Part shown: positions 44,150 to 52,670 of the stretch, piece after piece
How positions within the stretch are numbered: position 1 is the stretch's first letter
How the letters are laid out: the number at the start of each line of letters is the position of its first letter
Assembly: GCA_963539695.1 (NCBI GenBank)
Contig: CAUTOC010000005.1
Coordinates: 1-64,000 of the forward strand
Direction of reading: 5' to 3'
Length of the DNA: 64,000 bases
Source of the DNA: Catonella sp963539695
Lineage (GTDB): Bacteria > Bacillota > Clostridia > Lachnospirales > Lachnospiraceae
The notes under the pieces: generated by a model
Told to the model about the DNA's origin: nothing
The model's input: only the letters and a program-made list of their open reading frames with translations
Database searches by the model: none
Program-made: the position numbers and the translations under genes

Positions 44150-44177
44150 GTGGGTATCAAAAGTATTTGACACCCAC
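44150..44177 (-). terminator. intercistronic hairpin before the PL8 gene
   Basis: GTGGGTGTCAAA and TTTGATACCCAC form a 12-bp stem with one G-U pair and a 4-base loop on the minus strand, between kduD and the PL8 gene. The T run is weak (ATCATTTT), so it may be an RNA processing or stabilising site rather than a full terminator. Confidence 0.5.
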
Positions 44178-44237
44178 TGATATGGGACTGCTTGGGTTTC
44201 GCCTCTTACAATCCTTTAAAAAATATCTGTTATATTA

Positions 44238-45041
44238 TCAAGGCTGCTTTCCTATGTATGCAAGGATTCCTCCATCTACATAGAGAATATGACCATTTAC
44301 AAAATTAGAAGCATCTGATGCTAAAAATACCGCAGGACCTGCCAAATCCTCAGGATCTCCCCAGCGCTCTGCCGGAGTTTTCGCTAATATAAATGAATCA
44401 AAAGGATGTCTTGAACCGTCAGCCTGTTTTTCTCTTAACGGAGCTGTCTGAGGTGTTGCAATATAACCCGGTCCTATTCCGTTACACTGAATATTGCAGC
44501 TTCCGTATTCAGAAGCAATATTCTTTGTAAGCATTTTAAGACCGCCCTTTGCAGCAGCATAAGCACTTACTGTCTCTCTTCCAAGTTCACTCATCATAGA
44601 ACAGATATTTATAATCTTACCATGTCCTTTTTTAATCATACTTGGAATTACCGCTTTTGATACTATAAACGGTGCATTAAGGTCTACATCTATTACCTCT
44701 CTGAAATCTGCCGCCTTCATCTCGCACATAGGTATACGCTTTATAATTCCCGCATTATTAACAAGTATGTCAACAACACCTACTTCTTTTTCTATTTTCT
44801 TTACAAGTTCTTCTACCGCATCCTCATCAGTTACATCACAAACATAACCGTAAGCCTTAATCCCCTCTTCTTTGTAAGCTGCAATACCCTTTTCCACAAG
44901 TTCTTCATTTCTGTCGTTAAACACGATAGTCGCACCTGCCGAGGCAAGTCCTTTTGCAATAGCAAAGCCTATACCGTAAGATGCACCCGTAATAAATGCC
45001 ACTTTTCCTGTCAAATCATACTGTTTCATTATGTTTCCCAT
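44238..45041 (-). CDS. kduD: 2-dehydro-3-deoxy-D-gluconate 5-dehydrogenase
   Basis: A 267-residue short-chain dehydrogenase: Rossmann motif TGASYGIG (18-25), NNAG, and catalytic Ser with YAAAK (Tyr-x-x-x-Lys). It fits KduD, which reduces 2,5-diketo-3-deoxygluconate to 2-keto-3-deoxygluconate (KDG) with NADH. The specific call rests on being next to kduI (10 bases away) and on family pattern (NDRNEELVEKGIAAYKEEG, PAERWGDPEDLAGPAVFLAS). An AGGAG site supports the start at 45041. Confidence 0.93.
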   Translation of the reverse strand: MGNIMKQYDLTGKVAFITGASYGIGFAIAKGLASAGATIVFNDRNEELVEKGIAAYKEEGIKAYGYVCDVTDEDAVEELVKKIEKEVGVVDILVNNAGIIKRIPMCEMKAADFREVIDVDLNAPFIVSKAVIPSMIKKGHGKIINICSMMSELGRETVSAYAAAKGGLKMLTKNIASEYGSCNIQCNGIGPGYIATPQTAPLREKQADGSRHPFDSFILAKTPAERWGDPEDLAGPAVFLASDASNFVNGHILYVDGGILAYIGKQP

Positions 45042-45051
45042 AAATTTTCTC

Positions 45052-45894
45052 CTATCTTAAATCTGTTGTTGCTATATTGTCCATATCATCAAATGCCTGA
45101 TTTTCTCCGCCCATTGCCCATATAAAGGTGTAGTTTGAAGTTCCGGCACCTGAATGAATACTCCATGATGGTGAAATAACTGCCTGTTCATTCTGCATAA
45201 CAATATGTCTTGTTTCTGTGCCTTCTCCCATCATATGGAATACCACCTGATTTTCAGGAACCTCAAAGTACATATATACTTCCATTCTGCGTTCATGTGT
45301 ATGTGCAGGCATTGTGTTCCATACGCTTCCAGGCTCTAATACAGTCATACCCATTGAAAGCTGACAGGTTTTAAGTACATCCGGATGTATGAACTGGTTT
45401 ATAACTCTTTTATTTGAAGTTTCCATACTTCCGAGAGGTTTTTTTGCCGCCTTTTCTATAGATATAAATGTAGTCTTATAAGAAGTATGAGCCGGTGCAC
45501 TTACCATATAAAATTTAGCAGGTGCAGCAGGAGAGTTACTTTCAAATGTTACTTCCTTTGTACCCTTTGTAATATAAAGACAGTCCTTATATCCCATTTC
45601 AAAAACTTCGCCGTCAGCCTTTATTTTTCCTGCTCCGCCTATATTAAAAATACCGATTTCACGCCTTTCAAGGAAATAGTCGGTACCGAAGTTTGCCCAG
45701 ACATCAATTCCCTTACTGATGGAAACTACTTCTTCTATAGGCATACAGCCAAGTGTCACCATTCTGTCCACATGGGAATATACTGCTACCACTTCATCTT
45801 TCCTATATAAATCCTCAATCAGAAATTCTCCTCTGATTTCCTCTGTAGTGTAGCGTTTAAAATCCCTCTGATTTGCTGAATATCTTATATCCAT
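45052..45894 (-). CDS. kduI: 5-dehydro-4-deoxy-D-glucuronate isomerase
   Basis: A 280-residue cupin enzyme that converts 4-deoxy-L-threo-5-hexosulose uronate, the spontaneous product of unsaturated uronic acids, into 2,5-diketo-3-deoxygluconate. The metal site is visible in MPAHTHERRMEVYMYF (two His and a Glu) with a later His in SWSIHSG. Start MDIRYSANQRDFKRYTTEEI and end DDMDNIATTDLR are typical of KduI. It precedes kduD in the operon and takes the output of the GH88 enzyme. Confidence 0.97.
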   Translation of the reverse strand: MDIRYSANQRDFKRYTTEEIRGEFLIEDLYRKDEVVAVYSHVDRMVTLGCMPIEEVVSISKGIDVWANFGTDYFLERREIGIFNIGGAGKIKADGEVFEMGYKDCLYITKGTKEVTFESNSPAAPAKFYMVSAPAHTSYKTTFISIEKAAKKPLGSMETSNKRVINQFIHPDVLKTCQLSMGMTVLEPGSVWNTMPAHTHERRMEVYMYFEVPENQVVFHMMGEGTETRHIVMQNEQAVISPSWSIHSGAGTSNYTFIWAMGGENQAFDDMDNIATTDLR

Positions 45895-45927
45895 TTTGTC
45901 CTCCTTCTATAAATAAAAATTACATTT

Positions 45928-46716
45928 CTATGCTTCAACTCCCCAGGCTTCAATCTGTGTAAGTGCAGGGAATGGAGATTCGCCCTCTGCCTTTATAAGC
46001 TTGTCAAGCACAAAGCTCTTAATCTTCCTTTCCTTTATCTTAAAGCACTGTGGCTTTTCTGATTTTTCAAGCTTTAATACCTCTTTACTTCCATCATCAA
46101 AGCTAACTGTTGCACTTACCCAGTAATTATCGTGAGGATAATCCGCCCTTAGTGTAAGTCTCAGTTCATTGATAAGCACCTCTCTTCCGAAATCTATGGT
46201 AAGGGCGGCATTCGGGTCTCTGTTGATGCCCCAGCTCTGATATGGGTATCTTCCATGTGAAGAATTGGCATACATTCCGTCTACGGCATTTCTTGCCGCA
46301 AACACCGCCTCTCCTCTGGTTTCCACATTTGCTGATGCATGCGGATAAAATGTAGCATTTTCATGCTGGTCATATACATTCAGTGCCAGGTTTTTTACCT
46401 TGCTTATTTCCTCATCCGTTGCATAGCGTGCTTCTATATAGTGCATTGCTCCCGTAAAACTTTTAGGCGAATAATTAGGTCTGTTGTTTGCAGGCGGAAT
46501 AAAAAATTCCATGCTTCTGCCAGGCACATATATAAATGCCTCTCTCATACTGTCTTCAAAGCGTACCACACAGTATCTTCCGGCTCTGTCCGTATCAAGT
46601 ACTATCCTGTCACCGTCAAGGTATTCGCTGCAGTACACAAGCTCTGTCTTATCATCTCCTTCAAAGCCACAGGCTATTTCTCTTTCTTCTTTACCTACAA
46701 TTTTTAATTTAATCAT
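45928..46716 (-). CDS. probable carbohydrate-binding protein, unknown
   Basis: A 262-residue cytoplasmic protein without signal peptide. The N-terminal half contains YCVVRFEDSMREAFIYVPG, a strand-rich block. The C-terminal half (~125-262) looks like an F5/8-type or galactose-binding-like beta-sandwich: ASANVETRGEAVFAARNAVDG, SWGINRDPNAALTIDFGREVLINELRLTLRAD, and a final ALTQIEAWGVE. It sits between the GH88 gene and kduI (22 and 33 bases), so it belongs to uronate oligosaccharide processing, but a binding domain in the cytoplasm is odd. An enzyme activity cannot be excluded. Confidence 0.65.
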   Translation of the reverse strand: MIKLKIVGKEEREIACGFEGDDKTELVYCSEYLDGDRIVLDTDRAGRYCVVRFEDSMREAFIYVPGRSMEFFIPPANNRPNYSPKSFTGAMHYIEARYATDEEISKVKNLALNVYDQHENATFYPHASANVETRGEAVFAARNAVDGMYANSSHGRYPYQSWGINRDPNAALTIDFGREVLINELRLTLRADYPHDNYWVSATVSFDDGSKEVLKLEKSEKPQCFKIKERKIKSFVLDKLIKAEGESPFPALTQIEAWGVEA

Positions 46717-46737
46717 CTTTCTACTCCTGTAGTAAAT

Positions 46738-47943
46738 TTACCAGTACATTTCCCAATCCTGTCTTACCAGTCTTGTAAGAGCCTCCATAAAGAAGTAATC
46801 TCCCCAAATAACACATTCGTCTACACCGCTGTTTTTACAGGTGTTATATGGTGTCTTTTTTGCATAGGTTCCATGTAAAAGCTGACCGTTTGATATGCTC
46901 TTATCCTTTACCTGATAATTCTCTATAAGAGAGTGCATAAGTTTTTTTGCAACTGATGTATAATATGCCGCCTTCTCTTCATCAAGGTACTTGCTCATTT
47001 CTAAGAAACCGCAGATTGCGATTGCTGATGATGAAGAATCTCTTGGCTGTTCAGCTTCATCCCCATCTCCAAAACTTAAATCCCAGTATGGGCAAAGGTC
47101 TTTTGGAAGATGACTGAGGAAATATTTTGATACTCTTTCAAAGTACTTAATATATTCTTTATCGCCTGTATTTTTATATGCAATAGCTGTGCCGTAAATT
47201 CCCCAAGCCTGTCCTCTTGCCCAAGCTGAAGCATCCTTATAGCCCTGACAGGTAGCACCATGAGAAAATTCACCGCTGTCCGGATCAAAGAATATTGTGT
47301 GCCAGGTGGAATCATCATCTCTTATTATGTGCTTCATTGTAGTAATAATATGATTCCTTGCTATATCTGCATAATGATTATCCTTTGTTACCTCACTTGC
47401 CCAGTATAACAACGGCACATTAAGCATACAGTCTATAATAAGTCTTGCATTATCCCTTGCCCACATTTCTCCCCAAGCCTGAATGTACTTTCCTTCAGGA
47501 CGGTATCTGCTACAAAGCTGGTCAGCAGCCTTTACCCCCGCTTCTTTTGCATTTTCATAAGAAAGCAAACGGTATGCCGCAACGCAGGACGGTATATATA
47601 AAAATCCCATATCGTGGTGGTCTATATAATGTCTTATGTTAATTCTCTCTAAGAAAGAATCTGCCTGTTTTTTTCCTGCGGTTTCAAATAAAGTTTTATC
47701 CTCAGGTTTTATAGCATTTTCATAAGCAAGCCATACCTCACCTGTCCAAAAACCGCTTGTCCAGTCTGTATTAATATCCGGTTTATAAAAATTTCCTTCA
47801 CTGTTTGCAGGAGGAAAATGCTCCTCAAATTCAGGAAGGTTATTCTTAACCTGTTCCATACACATATCCAAAGCATTCTTAGCCATTTCTTCCGAAGCTT
47901 CGGGATAATTATTTAATAAATTGATGTCAATCCATTTATCCAC
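46738..47943 (-). CDS. GH88 unsaturated glucuronyl hydrolase
   Basis: A 401-residue glycoside hydrolase of family 88. It hydrates the double bond at the non-reducing end of lyase-made oligosaccharides and so frees the unsaturated uronate. The two catalytic aspartates match Asp111 in HHDMGF and Asp171 in DNARLIIDCMLN, 60 apart as in known UGL enzymes (about 61). WARGQAWGIYG and RDSSSSAIA are further family marks. It starts at a GTG behind AAGGAG. No signal peptide, so it acts in the cytoplasm on imported di- or oligosaccharides. Confidence 0.95.
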   Translation of the reverse strand: MDKWIDINLLNNYPEASEEMAKNALDMCMEQVKNNLPEFEEHFPPANSEGNFYKPDINTDWTSGFWTGEVWLAYENAIKPEDKTLFETAGKKQADSFLERINIRHYIDHHDMGFLYIPSCVAAYRLLSYENAKEAGVKAADQLCSRYRPEGKYIQAWGEMWARDNARLIIDCMLNVPLLYWASEVTKDNHYADIARNHIITTMKHIIRDDDSTWHTIFFDPDSGEFSHGATCQGYKDASAWARGQAWGIYGTAIAYKNTGDKEYIKYFERVSKYFLSHLPKDLCPYWDLSFGDGDEAEQPRDSSSSAIAICGFLEMSKYLDEEKAAYYTSVAKKLMHSLIENYQVKDKSISNGQLLHGTYAKKTPYNTCKNSGVDECVIWGDYFFMEALTRLVRQDWEMYW

Positions 47944-48040
47944 TTATCCAATCTCCTTTTTATCTTACTAACGCAGGTAACAGATAAACCTCACCTTCTT
48001 ATTCCTTTGTTAGCTGTAATTTATATAAATACCGATTTAC

Positions 48041-50047
48041 CTACCACCTAAGCACTGTCATATGATCAGGCTTTTCATGAAATGCACAAACCATAGTCTG
48101 TCCAAGTCCGTACACTCCTTTTATACCGTTTAAGTCACTTGTGTTTCCCACATCGTTTCTAAGAAGCACTATACCGTATTGCTCTTTTTTCCTTGTAATC
48201 AAATATCCCTGTACTTCATCTTTGTTAAGCATAACATCATAGGCATAATTATATACTTTCTCTTCTAATATATCTGTTTTTGAACCCATAACAGTTTTTG
48301 CAATTATGGTAGTTAAAAAATACGAGCCTTCTGTATTTATATTAAGAGCTTCACTTTCTTCTATCTTATTATAATGCCTTGATACCGGTGATTTGACAAT
48401 ATCCTGTGCCACCTCTCCATTTTCATCAAAGCTTTTTATTACAAATTCGCATTTATCCCCTTTTCCGATTATCAGATTATTTTCTCTTTTAAGGCTGATA
48501 TTTTCAGCAAAAGCAAAATGCTGTGATAACACATTATCCTTGTTGCCGATAATTTCATCACTGATAATAATTATATCAGACCTCGGTGCTACAACCCTTC
48601 TTCTAAGCAACACTCCAGACTCCATATACCCACAGTGAACACCTTCAAATAACAGGAAATCACCTTTCTTAGTAAAAATGTTGCCGAGTGAAGGCGGCAG
48701 ATTTTTATAAGTCCAAGAATTTACACTATCTGCGTATTCACTGTTATTTATAAGAGGTACATTGTGAGCCTTTGCACCTTTTAGTATATATCTTTCTTCT
48801 ATGTCTTTATAAGTATAGCGTCCGCTATCTCTAAGTATCTGCTCTCCGTTAAACCATAGTTCTATATGAAGCTTATCCTGATGTCCATGACCTCCTCCGA
48901 GACTACCATTTCTAAAATACAAAAAATCAGAGTCTTCATTATAGGAGTTTCTTAATATTGCTTCACCGCTTTCAGGTAAGGAAATAAGCCCTGCCGGGAT
49001 AGCCGAAGTTTCCAGCTTTTCATATTCCTCTATTCCCTTAACCCCGAAAAGCCATGCCCCTTCAAAATCAAGATGTGTAAAGCCTGCAAATTTAAGTACC
49101 TTATCACCAAATATAACCGCTGCCTGACTTAACAAATCTCTTACATCGGTATCGTCTGAATCCCCCGTCATAAGCTGATGATGGTTAGGATATGTTCTCT
49201 TAAAAGTAGCATAAGCCATATTTCTTATAATCTGCTTTTCTTCTTCTGTAAACGGTTCATCCCCGTAAAGCTTAGCCACTCTTAAAACTTCAAGGTAAGC
49301 AGCCAGTACCTCATTATGATACATAGGAGAAGCTTCCCACTGCATTCCGTCATCATGTATCTGTGTATGTAATGCCGGTTTTAAGAAATGAACAGAAGTT
49401 TCTCTGTACTCTGAATTTTTAAGTATATGGGAGAGTACATACAATCCTGTGTACTCCATTACACCCCAGTTACTTTTTATCGAAAAACCTTTTTTCGGAT
49501 TTTCTGCCAAATGTTTTGCATGTACGGCTAAAGCAGAGAAAAACTTTTCCTTTACATCTTCGGTAATAAGGGGACTGTCTGCAAAAAGAGCCATTGCGCG
49601 TACCCAATAATCAGCACGCAGTCCCACCTCAAGGGTTCTCCAAAGCATTTTATCAGTTTTTTCTATATCAATGTTTTCGCTTATCCAGTCAAGTAACTGT
49701 GCTATAAATGCTTTAACATACTTATCATCTAAGTAAAGCCTGTAAGCCTGCCCCAGACATATAAAGTATCTATGCCTGTTAAGCTGAAAAATAAATTCCT
49801 GATCTTCGTTAAGGCAGTAATCCCACTTTATTTTTCCATCAAAATGAACTGCTTCACTTGTAGACTCCATGTCCCATGGAAGCCTGAATAAAAATGTATG
49901 CTCTGCCGTTTCATCTGCTGTTTTTACAACTATATCCTTCATCTCTTCGCAGTTTTTAATACAAAAATCCGCAATTTTTAAGTAGTCCTCTTTTTTATAT
50001 ACGAAATGTTTACAAAAATCATTCCATAACAATTCTGTATTATTCAT
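48041..50047 (-). CDS. heparinase II/III family lyase
   Basis: The ATG at 50047 is used because AAGGAAG lies upstream and it overlaps the sulfatase stop by 8 bases; an in-frame ORF reaches 50074. The 668-residue protein has an alpha/alpha toroid N-terminal half (SNWGVMEYTGLYVLSHIL, DDGMQWEASPMYHNEVLAAY) and a beta-sandwich heparinase II/III C-terminal half (SLGGGHGHQDKLHIELWFNG, LRDSGRYTYKD). This is the architecture of PL12/PL15/PL17/PL21-type enzymes that cleave heparin, heparan, alginate or related uronates. No signal peptide, so it probably works on imported oligosaccharides. The exact PL family cannot be settled by eye. Confidence 0.88.
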   Translation of the reverse strand: MNNTELLWNDFCKHFVYKKEDYLKIADFCIKNCEEMKDIVVKTADETAEHTFLFRLPWDMESTSEAVHFDGKIKWDYCLNEDQEFIFQLNRHRYFICLGQAYRLYLDDKYVKAFIAQLLDWISENIDIEKTDKMLWRTLEVGLRADYWVRAMALFADSPLITEDVKEKFFSALAVHAKHLAENPKKGFSIKSNWGVMEYTGLYVLSHILKNSEYRETSVHFLKPALHTQIHDDGMQWEASPMYHNEVLAAYLEVLRVAKLYGDEPFTEEEKQIIRNMAYATFKRTYPNHHQLMTGDSDDTDVRDLLSQAAVIFGDKVLKFAGFTHLDFEGAWLFGVKGIEEYEKLETSAIPAGLISLPESGEAILRNSYNEDSDFLYFRNGSLGGGHGHQDKLHIELWFNGEQILRDSGRYTYKDIEERYILKGAKAHNVPLINNSEYADSVNSWTYKNLPPSLGNIFTKKGDFLLFEGVHCGYMESGVLLRRRVVAPRSDIIIISDEIIGNKDNVLSQHFAFAENISLKRENNLIIGKGDKCEFVIKSFDENGEVAQDIVKSPVSRHYNKIEESEALNINTEGSYFLTTIIAKTVMGSKTDILEEKVYNYAYDVMLNKDEVQGYLITRKKEQYGIVLLRNDVGNTSDLNGIKGVYGLGQTMVCAFHEKPDHMTVLRW

Positions 50048-51452
50048 TATTTGCTTCCTTAATCCAGTTATCAAGAAAACTGTCGTTTTGACGCTTCATC
50101 CAGCTTATAACATCTGCTTCAAGTTTTTTTGCAAGTTCTTTATTTTCTTCAATTTCTAAATCAAGCAAATTTTTCTGCTCCGGATCTTTTAATATATCAT
50201 AAAGATATCTCTTAGGCTTACAAATCACATCATAGCCAAGCTCTAATACATAGGTATATCTTTTAGTCCTTACTCCACGCCAGCCGTATGCTGCAGGGTT
50301 TTTACCCGCTTTCTTAAATTTTTCAACAAAATCCGCTCTTCCCGGTGAGGCACAGATAAAGCTTACTCTCTCCTCATCCTCTTCACCTTTTATAAATCTT
50401 GAGCAGTCTTTGCCCTCTACCGTATCAGGTATAGGACAATTTAACAGCCCTAAGACAGTCGGCATCATGTCCTGACTTCCAATACAGGTACTGCATTTTT
50501 TATTATCATTGCCCGGCACATGTACTACAAACGGTATTCTTATTGATTCTTCATACCATACATGTTTTCCCATAAGACCATGTGAACCCATCATATCTCC
50601 ATGATCCGCAGATAAAATAATAAGGGTGTCATCATATAGTTTATTCTCTTTTAGATAATCAACCAACCGACCAAATTGCTTGTCAAGACCGCTTACAGCC
50701 GCATAATACTGCTTTGTGGTAAGAGTCATTTCTTCCTCTGTCATCAGAGCATTTTCTCCTGTATGATGATGAATATCTCTCACACATACATTGCTTTTAA
50801 GCTTCACCTTATCATAGAGATTCAGATACTCCTCAGGAACCTCACTGTAAACGCTGTGTGGAGGATTCCAAGACATATAGAGGGCAAACGGCTTTGATTT
50901 ATCTCTTTTTTCTGAAAGATATTCTATAGCCTTATCCGTTTCATGCTCAGGAGACCATTTGTTTACCTTAATCATCTCATCCGTATCCTGCCAGTAATGA
51001 GGCGATAAGTGCATATCATAAGTTCCGTAAGAATACCAGTAGTCAAAGCCATGTCTTCTTACTCCCGGAGGAGTGTATGCGTCCCAGTCCCTTGCACCCG
51101 ACTTTGGTTCCTCACAGTGGTTCTGTTCAGGCTCATCCAAATGCCATTTTCCTATGTAGGCTGTATCATAGCCTGCTTCTTTAAGCACCTGTCCCACACA
51201 AATCTCATCATCACCAAGTCTTAAAGGTAAGCCTCTTTTACAATTTGTAAAAAATCCTGCCGACAGCGGATATTTTCCGGTCATAAGGCTTGCCCTGTGA
51301 GGTGAGCAGACAGGAAATGTGCTGAAAGCATGATCACAATAAGTTGATTCTGAACAAAATCTGTCCATAAGAGGAGTTAATACCGGATCTTCATTAGCAT
51401 AACCCATAGCTCCGGCTCTCCATTGATCTGCAAAAACAAATAACAAATTCAT
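50040..51452 (-). CDS. type I sulfatase (formylglycine-dependent)
   Basis: A 470-residue sulfatase of the alkaline-phosphatase fold. The catalytic Cys49 lies in the maturation motif CSPHR, to be converted to formylglycine; metal-site residues include FADQ (8-9), SADHGD and GKHVWYE. It removes sulfate esters from glycosaminoglycan oligosaccharides, which fits the lyase context. It has no signal peptide. Maturation requires an anSME-type enzyme or FGE, which is not in the window. The heparinase gene overlaps it by 8 bases. Confidence 0.95.
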   Translation of the reverse strand: MNLLFVFADQWRAGAMGYANEDPVLTPLMDRFCSESTYCDHAFSTFPVCSPHRASLMTGKYPLSAGFFTNCKRGLPLRLGDDEICVGQVLKEAGYDTAYIGKWHLDEPEQNHCEEPKSGARDWDAYTPPGVRRHGFDYWYSYGTYDMHLSPHYWQDTDEMIKVNKWSPEHETDKAIEYLSEKRDKSKPFALYMSWNPPHSVYSEVPEEYLNLYDKVKLKSNVCVRDIHHHTGENALMTEEEMTLTTKQYYAAVSGLDKQFGRLVDYLKENKLYDDTLIILSADHGDMMGSHGLMGKHVWYEESIRIPFVVHVPGNDNKKCSTCIGSQDMMPTVLGLLNCPIPDTVEGKDCSRFIKGEEDEERVSFICASPGRADFVEKFKKAGKNPAAYGWRGVRTKRYTYVLELGYDVICKPKRYLYDILKDPEQKNLLDLEIEENKELAKKLEADVISWMKRQNDSFLDNWIKEANNE

Positions 51453-51520
51453 ATTCTCTACTTCACTCTCCTTCTATCCGCTTCATCTAATTCAGATTAT
51501 TAAACTACAAACTATCTGAT

Positions 51521-52669
51521 TTATGAATTAAACAACTTCTTCTCATCAAGATATATTCCAAAACCATAGCAAGACTTAACTGAAATAGGATTAACTATGC
51601 TGTCTGTAGGTATATCCTCCACCGCATCATAATAAAATCTGCTTTCCTTCTCCTTTTCGGTGGCTTCTACCCATTCCGCTCCAAGCCCTACTGCTATCTG
51701 CTGCCACACTGTAGCTGCAGGACCTATAAGACTGTCATCACCTATCATAAGCTTGGCACCTATTTCGTATATTCTCTTTGCCAGTTCGACAGCATCTATT
51801 ATAGAGCCTGATGAATCCGGATGAATATTATAAATTCCACCCATACCCGGCAATATAGTTTTTACCGCCTCTCTTGAAGGTCTTAGGGGATAGTCAGGTA
51901 TAAGCGGTAAATCAGAAACCTGTTTTTGAAGCTCTACCCATTCTTCATTGTCTATATATGCCGGATCTTCACAGGCATCAAGTCCCGCCTTATGAAGGGC
52001 TTTAAGGCAAGCTGCAATGCTTTCTAAGGATTTTTCTTCTCCTATATTTTTATATCCTCCGTTTACATCCCCTATAATAAATGTGTCATGATTTTTAGAA
52101 TTATCTCTTACCGCTTTTATAATCTTTTTATCAAGTTCTACATCCCCAAATAATTTAACCTTTATAAACTCCGACTTTTTATTAGCTATTGCAAATCTTG
52201 TTTTGTTAGCAACATCCTCAGGGTCATCACTTAGAATGACATAAACTCCACAAACCGGCTTTCTCTCTTTAAGTCCTAGAATATCCGGTGCCGATTTTTT
52301 CAGACATTTGCCTGCAAGGTCGATTATTGCCATTTCTGCCATTTCCACAATATTTTCAGGAAAAATGCCTCGCTTTGTTCGTAAAAGAGAGAATGCCTCT
52401 TTTATACTTAACCCTTTAAGCATATTGATATTATTATAACTTTCATCTAATGAAACCTCAGGGTTATTAACGCTGATAACACATTCTCCGTATCCGCTTT
52501 CATTTCCTGCTCTTAAAACCAAAAATAAATGCTGTCTGCTTGTCCATGTGCCAAAGCTGAAATACTGATTTACCTCAACTGACTTTAAGCATAATTTGGC
52601 TTCTTCAATACTTATATTAAGTGTAGATAATTCTCTGATTACTCTTTCTTCTGTATTTTCCGTTTTCAT
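51521..52669 (-). CDS. enolase-superfamily (mandelate racemase/muconate lactonizing) enzyme
   Basis: A 382-residue protein with the enolase-superfamily plan: N-terminal capping domain (1-125) and a barrel with the KVK motif (Lys170, Lys172) at the end of strand 2. Metal ligands Asp201 (GDVNGGY), Glu234 (EDPAY) and Asp259 (IPDY) follow. It would abstract a proton next to a carboxylate, for example in a sugar acid dehydratase or epimerase. No obvious step in the KduI/KduD route needs it, so its substrate is unknown; an aldonic or uronic acid side branch is plausible. The gene is 1 base from the DUF4091 gene. Confidence 0.85.
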   Translation of the reverse strand: MKTENTEERVIRELSTLNISIEEAKLCLKSVEVNQYFSFGTWTSRQHLFLVLRAGNESGYGECVISVNNPEVSLDESYNNINMLKGLSIKEAFSLLRTKRGIFPENIVEMAEMAIIDLAGKCLKKSAPDILGLKERKPVCGVYVILSDDPEDVANKTRFAIANKKSEFIKVKLFGDVELDKKIIKAVRDNSKNHDTFIIGDVNGGYKNIGEEKSLESIAACLKALHKAGLDACEDPAYIDNEEWVELQKQVSDLPLIPDYPLRPSREAVKTILPGMGGIYNIHPDSSGSIIDAVELAKRIYEIGAKLMIGDDSLIGPAATVWQQIAVGLGAEWVEATEKEKESRFYYDAVEDIPTDSIVNPISVKSCYGFGIYLDEKKLFNS

Positions 52670-52670
52670 A

